Origin: Streptococcus infantis
Lineage (GTDB): Bacteria > Bacillota > Bacilli > Lactobacillales > Streptococcaceae
DNA: 64,000 nt
Reading direction: 5' to 3'
Assembly: GCF_018499575.1 (NCBI RefSeq)
Contig: NZ_JAHDAP010000001.1
Location: forward strand, 930,001 to 994,000
Every line of letters begins with the position of its first letter. Position 1 is the first letter of the stretch. Below the pieces are notes generated by a model that was not told where the DNA came from, made no database searches, and saw nothing but the letters and a program-made list of their open reading frames with translations. The translations under genes and the position numbers were made by a program. Shown in pieces: positions 28,100 to 37,243 of the stretch.

Positions 28100-28909
28100 A
28101 TGAAAAAATTATTCTTATTCTTAGCCATCAGTCCCTTATTGGTTGCCTGTGGACAAGCCAAACAGGAAAGCACTTCAACCTCCACTGCTAGCCCTAAAAC
28201 CATTGTCGTAGCCACTGCCGGAGATATTCCACCTTTTGACTTTGAACAAGATGGTAAACTAACTGGATATGATGTTGAAGTTTTAAAAGCGATTGATGAA
28301 AAATTGGACCAATACAAGATTGAATTTCAAAAAACTGCTTGGGAGAGCATCTTCCCTGGAGTTGATGCTGGTCGTTACCAATCTGCTGCCAATAACTTGA
28401 GCTATACCAAAGAGAGAGCCGACAAATACCTCTACTCACTCCCAATTGCTAAAAATCCTTTGGTGCTTGTGAGCAGAAAAGACAAGGCTCTTACTTCTCT
28501 TCAAGATATCGCTGGTAAAACAACCCAGGATGACACTGGAACTTCTACTGCCAAGGTTGTTACGGACTGGAATCAAAGCCATTCCGACAACCCTGCAACC
28601 ATCCAATACTCTGGTGAAGATGTGGCTAAACGTCTTACTGACCTATCAAATGGTGAGTTTGATTTCCTAATCTTTGATAAAATTTCTGTTCAAAAAATTA
28701 TCCAAGACCGTGGCTTAGACTTGAACGTAGTTGACTTGGAGAGCAATGACAATCCAAATAACTACATTATCTTCGCAAGCGATGAAAAAGAATTTAAAGA
28801 ACAATTTGACAAGGTTCTCAAAGAACTCTACAAAGACGGAACCCTTGAGAAACTCAGCAAGACCTATCTCGGTGGTTCTTACCTACCAGATGCATCTGAA
28901 TTACAATAA
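28100..28909 (+). CDS. Orphan amino acid ABC transporter substrate-binding lipoprotein
   Basis: A 269-residue precursor with lipobox LVAC (Cys about 17), a short Ser/Thr linker and a cluster F-type periplasmic-binding fold (SBP_bac_3): GDIPPFDFEQDGKLTGYDVEVLKAI binds the amino acid backbone, and DDTGTSTAKVV lies in the second lobe. The AKxPLVLV and KTTQ elements resemble cystine or polar amino acid binders. No permease or ATPase gene is adjacent, so it must work with a transporter encoded elsewhere. AAAGGAGA is the ribosome site, and a terminator follows. Confidence 0.86.
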   Translation: MKKLFLFLAISPLLVACGQAKQESTSTSTASPKTIVVATAGDIPPFDFEQDGKLTGYDVEVLKAIDEKLDQYKIEFQKTAWESIFPGVDAGRYQSAANNLSYTKERADKYLYSLPIAKNPLVLVSRKDKALTSLQDIAGKTTQDDTGTSTAKVVTDWNQSHSDNPATIQYSGEDVAKRLTDLSNGEFDFLIFDKISVQKIIQDRGLDLNVVDLESNDNPNNYIIFASDEKEFKEQFDKVLKELYKDGTLEKLSKTYLGGSYLPDASELQ

Positions 28910-28919
28910 GATATATTAA

Positions 28920-28944
28920 AAACGATTGGCTAGTCCAATCGTTT
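28920..28944 (+). terminator. Terminator of the substrate-binding lipoprotein gene
   Basis: AAACGATTGG/CCAATCGTTT stem with a short loop and trailing T-rich DNA. Confidence 0.85.
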
Positions 28945-28972
28945 ATTTAGTATCTGTTCGTTAAAGCACCTT

Positions 28973-29806
28973 TTACAAAAAATCAAAATAATTCTTGACA
29001 TCCTCTACATATCCATGTTTTTCAATTAAACTAGCTAACAAATCTCTATTATGTCCTTGATAGTTGTCCTCACGTCGTAGTTCTTCATACATTTCGATGA
29101 AAGGAAGGCCCTTGGTCTTGGCTGATTCTAGCTCTGCTTCATAGTCATAGGCAACCTTACGAAATTGAATATTGACTAACTCACCATTTTCAACTTCGAG
29201 TAAGGCATACTGGGCTCGGTGATTTTTCAGCTCTTTCCAGTTAAAATAAGGCATACCAATCGAACCTGGGTTGATGATTTGTTGACCTTGACTACCATAA
29301 CGCAGAAGTTGTTTATGGACATGACCATAGACGGCTACATCTGTAGCTTCATCTAAAAGTTGGTCAAATTTTTCTGTACCATTTTCAACCAGCAAATCAC
29401 CACCATAATTTTTCTCAGGTAAATTATGAGAAAGAGAAAAACGCAAGCCTTCAACTTCTTTCTTGGCTACCATAGGTAGATTTCTCAACCAATCAATATG
29501 CTCTGGGTTTAGGTGCTCCATCAAAAACTGCGTCATTCTGAGAAGCTGAATTTCTTCGGGATCCGCTAAACCATATTGCCCATCTATCGCCTCTAATACA
29601 CAATCATCCCAGTTCCCTCGAACGGATGCTGTAATGGGTAGGTCTTTCAGAAGAGCTACCAAGTCATTCGCTCCCGGCCCAGGAAGAAAAATATCTCCCA
29701 GAAGCCAATATTCAGTCGCTCCCAAATTTTTAGCGTCCTCAAGCACTCCAGCTAAGGCCGTTGTATTACCATGAATATCTGATAAAATTGCAATCTTATG
29801 CTTCAT
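28973..29806 (-). CDS. Metallophosphoesterase (YfcE/ApaH-like fold)
   Basis: A 277-residue calcineurin-like phosphoesterase. Metal ligands appear in order: LSDIHGN (Asp, His), LLGDIFLPG (Asp), RGNWDD (Asn), SLSHNLP (His) and YGHVHKQ (two His), followed by NPGSIGMPY. Family members act on phosphodiesters or protein phosphates; the substrate here is unknown. The last 60 residues form an extra helical tail. It is monocistronic and divergent from the XRE module. Confidence 0.85.
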   Translation of the reverse strand: MKHKIAILSDIHGNTTALAGVLEDAKNLGATEYWLLGDIFLPGPGANDLVALLKDLPITASVRGNWDDCVLEAIDGQYGLADPEEIQLLRMTQFLMEHLNPEHIDWLRNLPMVAKKEVEGLRFSLSHNLPEKNYGGDLLVENGTEKFDQLLDEATDVAVYGHVHKQLLRYGSQGQQIINPGSIGMPYFNWKELKNHRAQYALLEVENGELVNIQFRKVAYDYEAELESAKTKGLPFIEMYEELRREDNYQGHNRDLLASLIEKHGYVEDVKNYFDFL

Positions 29807-29942
29807 TTTCTACTCTTTCTTTAGTGGATAGTTTTCAGTCTATCCAATTCACTCTTATAATTCTGTACTTTTCTTCATTATAGCATAAAATCGCTAGAAG
29901 ATTTTATAATGGAAATATTATCACCAAGATTCTTTTAAAAAT

Positions 29943-29984
29943 ATGTCAAAAATAGTTGACATTTTATTTCCAAAATAATATACT
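29943..29984 (+). promoter_or_regulatory. Promoter and probable autoregulatory operator of the XRE module
   Basis: TTGACA (29956-29961), 17-nt spacer, TATACT (29979-29984). A perfect inverted repeat, ATGTCAA (29943-29949) and TTGACAT (29956-29962) with a 6-nt centre, overlaps the -35. Related half-sites (ATAGTCA and TGTGACATA) recur at about 29984-30005, past the start of transcription. The arrangement fits repression by the small XRE protein encoded next. Confidence 0.7.
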
Positions 29985-30023
29985 ATAGTCAAATATATGT
30001 GACATAAATAAAAAGGAGGAAGC

Positions 30024-30218
30024 ATGAATCGTGTAAAAGAATTTCGCAAGAAACTGGGCATGTCCCAACTCGAACTTGCTAAGGATATCGGTGTCTCGAG
30101 GCAAACTATCAACATGATTGAAAACGACAAGTACAATCCGACCCTGGAACTCTGTCTCAATCTCGCTCGTACCCTCCAAACGGACCTTAATAGTCTCTTT
30201 TGGGAAGATGATTTTTAA
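30024..30218 (+). CDS. Small XRE family transcriptional regulator
   Basis: A 64-residue protein that is little more than a Cro/CI-type helix-turn-helix: MSQLELAKDIGVSRQTINMIENDKYNPTL, with helix 3 around SRQTINMIE. Such minimal regulators usually repress their own operon. AAGGAGGAAG is a strong ribosome site. It is followed 17 nt later by a DUF3278 membrane protein and then another membrane protein, the common arrangement of these small regulators in Firmicutes. The operator is probably the inverted repeat at 29943-29962. Confidence 0.9.
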   Translation: MNRVKEFRKKLGMSQLELAKDIGVSRQTINMIENDKYNPTLELCLNLARTLQTDLNSLFWEDDF

Positions 30219-30235
30219 CAAAAAGGAAAAAGAAA

Positions 30236-30778
30236 ATGAAACAAGAAACTTTTACTGAAAAACTGATTAAACGCACATATGGCATTTCTGGACCACTTGA
30301 TGAACACAAACGACGCGAGGCGGATCGCATTGGAAATAAAGTCTTTATGGTCCTCTTTTACCTGATGATATTTGGTAATCTCATTCCCTTTGTCCTTGCT
30401 TATAAATATCCTCAAATAGTCGCCATTGGCTATCCAATCATCATTTTTCTGGTTTCTATGGTTTGTGCTATCTATGTCAGCATTCAAACTAAAAAAACAG
30501 GTATTACTGCTATCGACCCTGATATGCTGAGCCAGAAAGAACAAAAACAATTGCGCTACCCTGGTCTTAAAGCTGGACTTATATATGGAGTCTTTATGTT
30601 CTTTGGCATGCCACTTCTCAATGTCTTAACGGATGATGGCAAGAACTATTTCAACTCTCTTTTCAATCTAGGTCATTTTTCATCAATTCTTTTCGCAGCC
30701 TTCTTTTTCGGATTAATGATGCAACTTGTCGTCTGGCTTCGCATTCGAAAAGCCAAAAAAGATCACGACGACGATTAG
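30236..30778 (+). CDS. DUF3278 family membrane protein
   Basis: A 180-residue protein with a polar, charged N-terminus (FTEKLIKRTYGISGPLDEHKRREADRIGNK) and four predicted membrane helices (about 35-55, 62-82, 110-130, 145-168), ending in a basic then DDD tail. I recognise the sequence as DUF3278-like. Members typically follow a small XRE gene; their role is not known to me. AAAGGAAA precedes the ATG and the next gene begins 10 nt after the stop. Confidence 0.75.
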   Translation: MKQETFTEKLIKRTYGISGPLDEHKRREADRIGNKVFMVLFYLMIFGNLIPFVLAYKYPQIVAIGYPIIIFLVSMVCAIYVSIQTKKTGITAIDPDMLSQKEQKQLRYPGLKAGLIYGVFMFFGMPLLNVLTDDGKNYFNSLFNLGHFSSILFAAFFFGLMMQLVVWLRIRKAKKDHDDD

Positions 30779-30788
30779 GAGGAAACTT

Positions 30789-31130
30789 ATGAAATCACTA
30801 CAAAATTTACTGCTCAGTCATATTTTAATCGGCATCTTTATAACCTTTTTCTTAGTTCATGGCCATATTACACGTCCATTTCTGATAGTCTTCCTGTTAG
30901 CTCTTCCTGTCTTGAACAAGGGACAGAGATTTCAGAAAATTAAATCCAAAAAAATACGCCTTCTAAACGCATCTCTCTGCTTTATTCTCGTATGCTTACC
31001 ACAACTCTTAACAAATCCCATGGATTGGAGATATCTCCTATTTCTAACTATCTGTATCATTTTTAGTTTGATCTACGTCTACACTCTTTATCAGCTCTTT
31101 ACAGAAGTCAATAAAAATAATGGTTTTTAA
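30789..31130 (+). CDS. Small hypothetical membrane protein
   Basis: A 113-residue protein, basic and hydrophobic, with about four short membrane helices (roughly 7-22, 24-40, 57-72, 80-105). I do not recognise its family. The ATG at 30789 is chosen because TTAGGAGG lies 7 nt upstream, past the DUF3278 stop; a longer frame beginning inside that gene lacks such a site. Its tight linkage suggests that it works with the DUF3278 protein. Confidence 0.72.
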   Translation: MKSLQNLLLSHILIGIFITFFLVHGHITRPFLIVFLLALPVLNKGQRFQKIKSKKIRLLNASLCFILVCLPQLLTNPMDWRYLLFLTICIIFSLIYVYTLYQLFTEVNKNNGF

Positions 31131-31146
31131 TATATACCAAATATCA

Positions 31147-31181
31147 AACCCCTAACACTTCTCCGTGCTAGGGGTTCTTTT
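31147..31181. terminator. Terminator ending the XRE module
   Basis: AACCCCTAACAC and GTGCTAGGGGTT form a stem followed by CTTTT; the reverse direction would serve the TDT transporter gene. Confidence 0.85.
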
Positions 31182-32076
31182 AGTTCCTTAAATATCGTAT
31201 ATACTCTACTAATACGTAGATGAGGATTGTTAAACAAATGATAATTTCTGCCCAAACGAGGAGGTTGAGGACCGAAAACTGCAGAATACCTTGGGCCATT
31301 TTCAATGAAGTTGCCGTTATGATGGTTGGGAAGGTTAGGGCTGAAAAGGCTGGTTGGAAACCTTGCTTTAAAATCCTTGGCAAGCGACTAAGAACAAAGA
31401 AAAAGAAGGTCTGTGATGCAAGGATCATAACTAGTAAAATCCAACTAGGAAGACTGTATCCTCCTACTCTCACTAATGCTGCCAAAAGGAGCGAGAAGGG
31501 GGCGCAATAAATTCCTTCTTGTCCCAGTAAAGCCAGCGGTAATGGATTTCTTTTCAAATCTTTATAAATCAAAGGGTAAAGGATAAGGGTTAAGATAAAA
31601 CCAAAAATCCAAGCCCCATAGGCAATCCCGACAATACCCACCACAGGGTAGGTCAAGCTTGCTACTGCTATTCCCACATAAAGAACCGTCCAACTTGGCG
31701 TTGCACTCGTTCTTGGTTTGGTCAGCACATAATTTTTAGTGAAGTAGATGATTAAACCTACATCTAGAAGAAAAGCAAACCACCAGAGAATCTGCGCAAG
31801 AATGCTCATGTTCAGGGGTAAGATTCGTAACAAATAAGTCGATAAGATCATCCCTGCCATAGGAAAGGGTGCCGTTGCCGATAAAACAGGCGCTTTCTTC
31901 AACTCCTGTTTACTTTCTTGCCAATGATGCAGATGACTGTATAAAAAATAAAACCATAAAATCAAGCCTGACAAACTAAAGACCTGCGATAAGAGTGGAA
32001 AAACATCCAAGATGAGATTTCCTGCACCAGCCAATCCCAATAAGCAACCTGAAAAGGCTAAGGGGAGTTTTTTCAT
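31180..32076 (-). CDS. TDT family transporter (SLAC1/TehA-like)
   Basis: A 298-residue protein with ten predicted membrane helices, as in the tellurite-resistance/dicarboxylate transporter family (PF03595), whose members carry C4-dicarboxylates, malate, sulfite or inorganic anions. The N-terminal PLAFSGCLLGLAGAGNL and the later FPTIITATSL segment match the conserved pore helices. The ATG at 32076 has GGAGG 5 nt upstream. It is convergent with the XRE module. Substrate not evident; tellurite resistance is only one member's phenotype. Confidence 0.82.
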   Translation of the reverse strand: MKKLPLAFSGCLLGLAGAGNLILDVFPLLSQVFSLSGLILWFYFLYSHLHHWQESKQELKKAPVLSATAPFPMAGMILSTYLLRILPLNMSILAQILWWFAFLLDVGLIIYFTKNYVLTKPRTSATPSWTVLYVGIAVASLTYPVVGIVGIAYGAWIFGFILTLILYPLIYKDLKRNPLPLALLGQEGIYCAPFSLLLAALVRVGGYSLPSWILLVMILASQTFFFFVLSRLPRILKQGFQPAFSALTFPTIITATSLKMAQGILQFSVLNLLVWAEIIICLTILIYVLVEYIRYLRN

Positions 32077-32221
32077 ACCAACCTCCAATAATCATGTTAT
32101 TATCAGTATAACATAAATAAAGCTCAGTTAGACAAGCCTTCATCATTTTTTAGGCTATAAAACTATTGTCCCCTTTTAAAATACTCACTAACAATAATAA
32201 TTGAAATTGATTCATCAAAAA

Positions 32222-32247
32222 AAGTACTTATCAAGGGATAGGTACTC
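32222..32247 (-). terminator. Terminator of mutS2
   Basis: GAGTACCTATCC and GATAAGTACTT pair imperfectly and are followed by TTTTTTT on the minus strand. Confidence 0.72.
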
Positions 32248-32271
32248 TTTTATGTTTTTTTTGATGATTCC

Positions 32272-34608
32272 TTATCCTTTAAAGGTAACGATAGTCGCTC
32301 CAGATCCTCCAGCATTTTGAGGTGCATAGCCAAAGCTCTTGACCTGCTTGTTTCTTTGTAGGTACTTGGTTACTCCTTCTCGGATGACCCCTGTACCGAT
32401 ACCATGGATAATATCGACTTGAGCCATATTGTTGAGTAGGGCTTGATCGATGAAGGCATCCAAGGCTTCCATAGCTTCTTCGTAGCGTTTGCCACGAAGG
32501 TCTAGTCGAGCTTGTGGGCCTTTGCCTGCAGCACGTTTAACCACGTTGACTTGTTTCTTCTTGACAGGCGCTTCTTGTTGCGCTTGAACTAAGTCAAACT
32601 CTTTTTCTTCAAGCGTCATCTTGATCAAGCCGACCTGAGCTTCCCAACGACCATCCTTGAGCTGATTGGTCAAGGTACCTCGTTGACCATAGCTTAAAAC
32701 GATAATATCATCCCCAACTTTTGGAGCTCGTTTCTTCTTAGCCTTTTGAAGAATCTTGTTTTTAGAAAGGTCAACTTTTTCAGGGGCTAATTTTTTGAGC
32801 TTAGCCTTGGCTTCGATAATCTCATGTGGTTTGAGTTGAGATTTACTATGAAGATTTTTAAGAATATCATCACTCTCTGCCAGAGCCAATTCAACAATCT
32901 CAGCAGCTTGCTCACGCGCCTTATTGAGTTCTGTTTCCTTTTCACGATTGAACTCGTTGTAGAGTTTTTTAAGGGCACGGTTCATCTTGAGATTCTCTTG
33001 CTCGACCTGACGAATATTCTCAAGACGTTTCCGGCTTTCAAGTGTTTGCTCTTCCAACTGCTCAATGATGCGATTGACATCATTGTCTTGGTTGATCTGC
33101 TTGCTGGCGTCACCTACAATGACCTCTGACAATCCTAGACGTTTAGCAATCTCAAAGGCGTTGCTTCGACCAGGTACTCCTTGCATAAAGCGATAGGTTG
33201 GTCGCAAGCTCGCTGTATCAAACTCCATGCTGGCGTTCTGAACATAAGCCGTTTCAATCCCATAGGCCTTGAGTTCAGGATAGTGAGTGGTTGCCATGGT
33301 CTTGACCTGACGCAAGCGCAAGTCTTCTAGGATAGACATGGCAAGGGCAGCTCCTTCCTGAGGATCTGTACCTGCTCCAAGCTCATCTAGTAGCAAGAGG
33401 GAGTTTTGGTTGACTTTACCGAGGATGTCTACGATATTGGTCATGTGACTAGAGAAGGTTGAGAGGCTTTGTTCGATGGATTGTTCGTCTCCGATATCCG
33501 CAAAGACCTCCTCAAAAATTCCAACACGACTTCCCTTATCCGCCAAAATCGGCAAACCTGACTGAGCCATCAATTGCGTCAATCCTAAGGTTTTTAGCAT
33601 GATGGTCTTACCACCCGTATTGGGACCAGTGATAACGATTGCTGTTAGCTCCTTACCGAAGTGAACATCATTTGCAACGGCATTTTGCACCAAGGGATGA
33701 CGAACATGGAGGAGTTGGATTTCCTGATCTTCAGAGACTTGAGGAACTACTGCACCTGTCTCTTGGATAAAACGGACCTTTGCTCGAATCAAGTCTAAAT
33801 GTCCAATAATCCAGGCATCATTTGCAATTTCAGCTGCGTGTGGCCGTACACGCTCAGAAAGTTCTTGAAGGATACGCAACATCTCATAGCGTTCATCTGC
33901 ACGAAGACTAGCAATCTCCTCACTTAGCTTGACCACTTCACGCGGTTCGATATAGACTGTATTACCACTGGCAGAGATATCATGAACAACACCAGCAATC
34001 TTGTTTCGATAGGTATTTTTGACTGGAAGAACTTGGCGACCATTTCGACTAGCGATAATGCCTTCTGTCAACATCTGCGCCTTTTGTTTGAGAAGATCCT
34101 GCAAAACATCACGGACTTGGCTCTCACTGTCGTGGATTTTACGACGGATTCGCGCCAAATCTTCACTAGCAAAATTCTCGATGAATCCAGCTTCATTGAT
34201 GGCTTGGAGATTGCCCTGCAGATGCGGGAAATCATGAAGTTTTTCAAACCAATTGGCCAGGTGGTCCAAACTCACATTTTCAAGATTGTCATAGAAGTTT
34301 TTCAGTTCACGACTGGCAAAAATGACACGTTTGAGAAGGAGAAATTCCTCGATGTTGAGGTCTGCTCCCATCTCCAAACGTTTGCAGGTTGCAGCAATGT
34401 CTTTGGTGCTTGAGATACTGAAATGCGGATGCTCGACAAAAAGTTCTTGCATCTCCTTCATCTCAGTAAAAGCTTGCTGAATCTTGTCTCCTTTATCACT
34501 CGGAACAAGTTCTTTTAACTGCTCTAACCCTTGTTCCGTCAAAAGATGTGGCTCAAATAAAGCCTTGACCTTATTAAATTCTAACGTTTCTAATATTTTT
34601 GTATTCAT
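32272..34608 (-). CDS. mutS2: Endonuclease MutS2 / ribosome-rescue ATPase
   Basis: A 778-residue MutS-like ATPase without the mismatch-recognition domain. The core and lever region covers about 1-310, Walker A is GPNTGGKT (328-335), Walker [14 protein letters not shown] follows, then a long charged coiled coil (about 510-630), a KOW-like segment and a C-terminal Smr nuclease domain (about 700-778) with [11 protein letters not shown] and HGIGTG. Family roles include suppression of recombination and splitting of collided ribosomes. It follows zapA and cvpA as in Bacillus and pneumococcus. Confidence 0.93.
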   Translation of the reverse strand: MNTKILETLEFNKVKALFEPHLLTEQGLEQLKELVPSDKGDKIQQAFTEMKEMQELFVEHPHFSISSTKDIAATCKRLEMGADLNIEEFLLLKRVIFASRELKNFYDNLENVSLDHLANWFEKLHDFPHLQGNLQAINEAGFIENFASEDLARIRRKIHDSESQVRDVLQDLLKQKAQMLTEGIIASRNGRQVLPVKNTYRNKIAGVVHDISASGNTVYIEPREVVKLSEEIASLRADERYEMLRILQELSERVRPHAAEIANDAWIIGHLDLIRAKVRFIQETGAVVPQVSEDQEIQLLHVRHPLVQNAVANDVHFGKELTAIVITGPNTGGKTIMLKTLGLTQLMAQSGLPILADKGSRVGIFEEVFADIGDEQSIEQSLSTFSSHMTNIVDILGKVNQNSLLLLDELGAGTDPQEGAALAMSILEDLRLRQVKTMATTHYPELKAYGIETAYVQNASMEFDTASLRPTYRFMQGVPGRSNAFEIAKRLGLSEVIVGDASKQINQDNDVNRIIEQLEEQTLESRKRLENIRQVEQENLKMNRALKKLYNEFNREKETELNKAREQAAEIVELALAESDDILKNLHSKSQLKPHEIIEAKAKLKKLAPEKVDLSKNKILQKAKKKRAPKVGDDIIVLSYGQRGTLTNQLKDGRWEAQVGLIKMTLEEKEFDLVQAQQEAPVKKKQVNVVKRAAGKGPQARLDLRGKRYEEAMEALDAFIDQALLNNMAQVDIIHGIGTGVIREGVTKYLQRNKQVKSFGYAPQNAGGSGATIVTFKG

Positions 34609-34719
34609 CTTATTTCCTTAGTAAAAAAGTTATGCTTTTTCTTTTTTTTTCACCTTTTTAAATCAAGCTCATACTTTTCGAAATTGTAAACAAAAGGCTA
34701 GGAATGATTCCCGCCCTTG

Positions 34720-35268
34720 TTATCCGATTATTTTAGTAACCCAAAGCTGTTTAATCAAGCCAGTTGTGATTGGGATGCTTTGAATGATATGTCTAGCTAC
34801 AAAGCTATTTTCAAGTGAATTTTGAACAATTTGTAATGGTACAGTCGCAAGGATCGTTAGCATCATTTGGAGAACAAACAAGGTTACTCCGACTGATAGC
34901 ACACCTGCAGCGATACGATAGTATTTCCCTTCAAGTATCTTGGTCGGCACTAGATTTAGAAAAAGACCAAGCAAGCGCCCGATACAGTAAAAGACTGTAA
35001 AGGCTAAGAGAAAACCAATTCCTGCGTAAAAAACCTTATCTAGTTGGAAAAGTTGAGCAGATGAGAAAAAGTAAGTTCCCTGTCCTTCCTGCGGATTAGC
35101 ATAAGGGATTAATAAATTGAACTTTTGCCCTAAAGATAGGTAATAGTTGCTTGCAAAATAAGCTGAGACAATCGTAGCCACAAGATAATAAGCTTGTAAA
35201 AGAATTCCTCTGCGGTAGCCGATATAAAAGCTCCAAGCAAGGATTAATAAGAGTAGGATGGAAATCAT
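34720..35268 (-). CDS. CvpA family membrane protein
   Basis: A 182-residue colicin V production (CvpA/YshB) family protein with four membrane helices (about 1-20, 22-42, 75-98, 110-135). Its function is poorly defined; the name reflects one E. coli phenotype. Its ATG overlaps the zapA stop as ATGA, so the pair is co-translated. A 111-nt AT-rich gap with no clear hairpin separates it from mutS2. Confidence 0.88.
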   Translation of the reverse strand: MISILLLLILAWSFYIGYRRGILLQAYYLVATIVSAYFASNYYLSLGQKFNLLIPYANPQEGQGTYFFSSAQLFQLDKVFYAGIGFLLAFTVFYCIGRLLGLFLNLVPTKILEGKYYRIAAGVLSVGVTLFVLQMMLTILATVPLQIVQNSLENSFVARHIIQSIPITTGLIKQLWVTKIIG

Positions 35269-35567
35269 AAGGAATCCCCTATCTTACTCTGCTCTTGTTT
35301 AGCAGCGACCACTTTATAACGGAGCGATTCTAACTCTTGCTCCTTATCATCAAACTCAATCTCACGGCTAAGCTGGGTTGACAAGCAGTTGACTGCTAAG
35401 AGAATCGCCACTGTCTCATCATCAGCTCCAGGCATTTGTTCTTTGATTGCTTCATATTTTTCCGTTGCAACTTTAGCAATCTCCTCCATGAAAAGATTAT
35501 CATGCTCAGTTGTCAGCGTTAATGTTTTTTTCCCAAATGTAAACTTGAATCGATTTAAATTTGCCAT
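35265..35567 (-). CDS. zapA: ZapA-like cell division protein
   Basis: A 100-residue protein with a short beta-rich N-terminus (NRFKFTFGKKTLTLTTEHD) and a long helix, as in ZapA, which bundles FtsZ filaments at midcell. The acidic helix and coiled coil cover about residues 55-92. The ATG at 35567 follows GAGGTGA; the GTG 9 nt upstream overlaps that site. The order zapA, cvpA, mutS2 supports the call; the sequence match to ZapA is modest. Confidence 0.75.
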   Translation of the reverse strand: MANLNRFKFTFGKKTLTLTTEHDNLFMEEIAKVATEKYEAIKEQMPGADDETVAILLAVNCLSTQLSREIEFDDKEQELESLRYKVVAAKQEQSKIGDSL

Positions 35568-35584
35568 AAAATTCACCTCACGAT

Positions 35585-35613
35585 ATTATACCAAATTTCA
35601 CTAAGTTTGTCAG
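35585..35613 (-). promoter_or_regulatory. Promoter of zapA-cvpA
   Basis: CTGACA (35608-35613), 17-nt spacer ending TTTGG, TATAAT (35585-35590) on the minus strand. Confidence 0.8.
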
Positions 35614-35635
35614 TTTTAACCAATTCTACTGCTTT

Positions 35636-35646
35636 TATGGTACAAT
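35636..35646 (+). promoter_or_regulatory. Extended -10 promoter of rnhC, predicted leaderless
   Basis: TATGG then TACAAT (35641-35646). Only 7 nt separate the end of the -10 from the ATG at 35654, so transcription should start at or within a base of the ATG. No Shine-Dalgarno is present. Confidence 0.65.
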
Positions 35647-35653
35647 AGAGACT

Positions 35654-36529
35654 ATGGCAAGTATCACATTAACACCGAGTGAAAATGACATTCAAGCTTT
35701 TGTTCAAAAGCATGAACAAGCCCTCGCTCCAAGTAAAAATCCATATATTCGCTACTTTTTAAAGCTTCCTCAAGCCAGTGTTTCTGTCTATACATCTGGG
35801 AAAGTCCTCTTGCAAGGAGAAGCTGCTGAAAGCTATGCTAGCTTTTTTGGTTATCAAGTAGCGCAAGTTGCTAGCGGGCAAAATTTCCCCTTAATCGGAA
35901 CAGATGAAGTCGGAAATGGTTCTTACTTCGGTGGTCTGGCTGTAGTGGCGTCATTTGTGACTCCTGACCAGCATGACTTTTTAAGAAAACTCGGAGTTGG
36001 GGATTCCAAAACACTGACTGACCAAAAGATTCGTCAGCTTGCTCCCCTTCTGAAGGAAAAAATCCAACATCAAGCACTCCTACTTTCTCCGAGTAAGTAT
36101 AACGAAGTCATTGGTGAGCGCTACAATGCCGTTTCCGTCAAAGTAGCTCTGCATAATCAGGCCATTTTTCTCCTTCTTCAAAAGGGAGTTCAGCCTGAAA
36201 AAATTGTTATCGATGCCTTTACCAGTTCACAAAATTATGAAAAGTATCTAAAAAATGAAGCCAACCATTTTCCCAATCCAATCACGCTAGAGGAAAAAGC
36301 TGAGGGCAAGTACCTAGCCGTCGCAGTTAGCTCTATCATTGCGCGTGATCTCTTCCTAGAAAATCTTGAAAATCTAGGCAAAGAGCTGGGCTATCAACTT
36401 CCAAGTGGTGCTGGAACTGCTTCTGACAAGGTGGCTAGCCAAATCCTTCAAGCATATGGCATGAAGGGGCTCAACTTCTGCGCCAAACTGCATTTTAAAA
36501 ACACTGAAAAAGCCAAAAAATTTCTATAG
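35654..36529 (+). CDS. rnhC: Ribonuclease HIII
   Basis: Cleaves RNA in RNA-DNA hybrids. The 291-residue protein has the TBP-like N-terminal substrate-binding domain (about 1-85) that marks type HIII, and a catalytic RNase H domain: [14 protein letters not shown] (about 80-93) with the Asp-Glu pair, [13 protein letters not shown] (Asp near 115), and IDAF (Asp near 195). Full length. It overlaps its own promoter so closely that the mRNA may be leaderless. lepB starts 9 nt downstream. Confidence 0.94.
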   Translation: MASITLTPSENDIQAFVQKHEQALAPSKNPYIRYFLKLPQASVSVYTSGKVLLQGEAAESYASFFGYQVAQVASGQNFPLIGTDEVGNGSYFGGLAVVASFVTPDQHDFLRKLGVGDSKTLTDQKIRQLAPLLKEKIQHQALLLSPSKYNEVIGERYNAVSVKVALHNQAIFLLLQKGVQPEKIVIDAFTSSQNYEKYLKNEANHFPNPITLEEKAEGKYLAVAVSSIIARDLFLENLENLGKELGYQLPSGAGTASDKVASQILQAYGMKGLNFCAKLHFKNTEKAKKFL

Positions 36530-36538
36530 AGGTATACC

Positions 36539-37153
36539 ATGAAATATTTAAAATCGTTTATAAGAGAGTGGGGAGTTTTCTTCCTGATTATTGCCTTAAT
36601 AGGTCTCAGCCGTCTCTTTCTCTGGAGCAATGTCCGTGTAGAAGGACACTCTATGGATCCTACTCTAGCTGATGGAGAAATTCTCTTTGTTGTCAAACAT
36701 CTCCCTATTGATCGCTTTGATATTGTTGTCGCTCATGAGGATGAGGGGAATAAAGATATTGTGAAACGGGTCATCGGATTGCCAGGTGATACCATCCGTT
36801 ACGAAAATGATAAGCTCTACGTCAACGATCAAGAAACTGATGAGCCTTATTTAGCAGATTACCTCAAACGCTTTAAAGAGGATAAACTCCAATCTACCTA
36901 TGCTGGAGATAGCTGGGATGGAAAAAAAGGTGAGTACTTTAGAAGCCTTGCTGAAAAAGCTGAGGCCTTTACCTTAGATGTTAATTTCAATACTAGTTTC
37001 ACCTTCACTGTTCCAGAGGGACAATACCTCCTACTTGGTGATGACCGTCTAGTATCTAGCGATAGTCGACATGTTGGTACCTTTAAAGCAAAAGATATCA
37101 TCGGAGAGGCTAAATTCCGCTTCTGGCCACTCAAACGTATTGGAACAGTTTAA
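36539..37153 (+). CDS. lepB: Signal peptidase I
   Basis: Cleaves signal peptides on the outer membrane face. The 204-residue protein has one N-terminal membrane helix (about 12-32), catalytic Ser38 in GHSMDPTL, catalytic Lys76 in KRVIGLPGD and the GDDRLVSSDSR box near residue 162. A type I enzyme of the Gram-positive single-helix class. AGAGGT precedes the ATG. It shares an operon with rnhC and ends at a terminator before recD2. Confidence 0.95.
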   Translation: MKYLKSFIREWGVFFLIIALIGLSRLFLWSNVRVEGHSMDPTLADGEILFVVKHLPIDRFDIVVAHEDEGNKDIVKRVIGLPGDTIRYENDKLYVNDQETDEPYLADYLKRFKEDKLQSTYAGDSWDGKKGEYFRSLAEKAEAFTLDVNFNTSFTFTVPEGQYLLLGDDRLVSSDSRHVGTFKAKDIIGEAKFRFWPLKRIGTV

Positions 37154-37160
37154 GAACACT

Positions 37161-37192
37161 AAGAGGCCGAGAAATCTAAATCTCAGCCTCTT
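37161..37192 (+). terminator. Terminator of rnhC-lepB
   Basis: AAGAGGC and GCCTCTT with inner GAGA/TCTC pairing; the trailing T tract is interrupted (TTCTCATTCT), so it may be leaky toward recD2. Confidence 0.65.
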
Positions 37193-37243
37193 CTCATTCT
37201 ATTCTGAATGATTTGCTCTCATTCATGAATGTAAAGGAATTAT

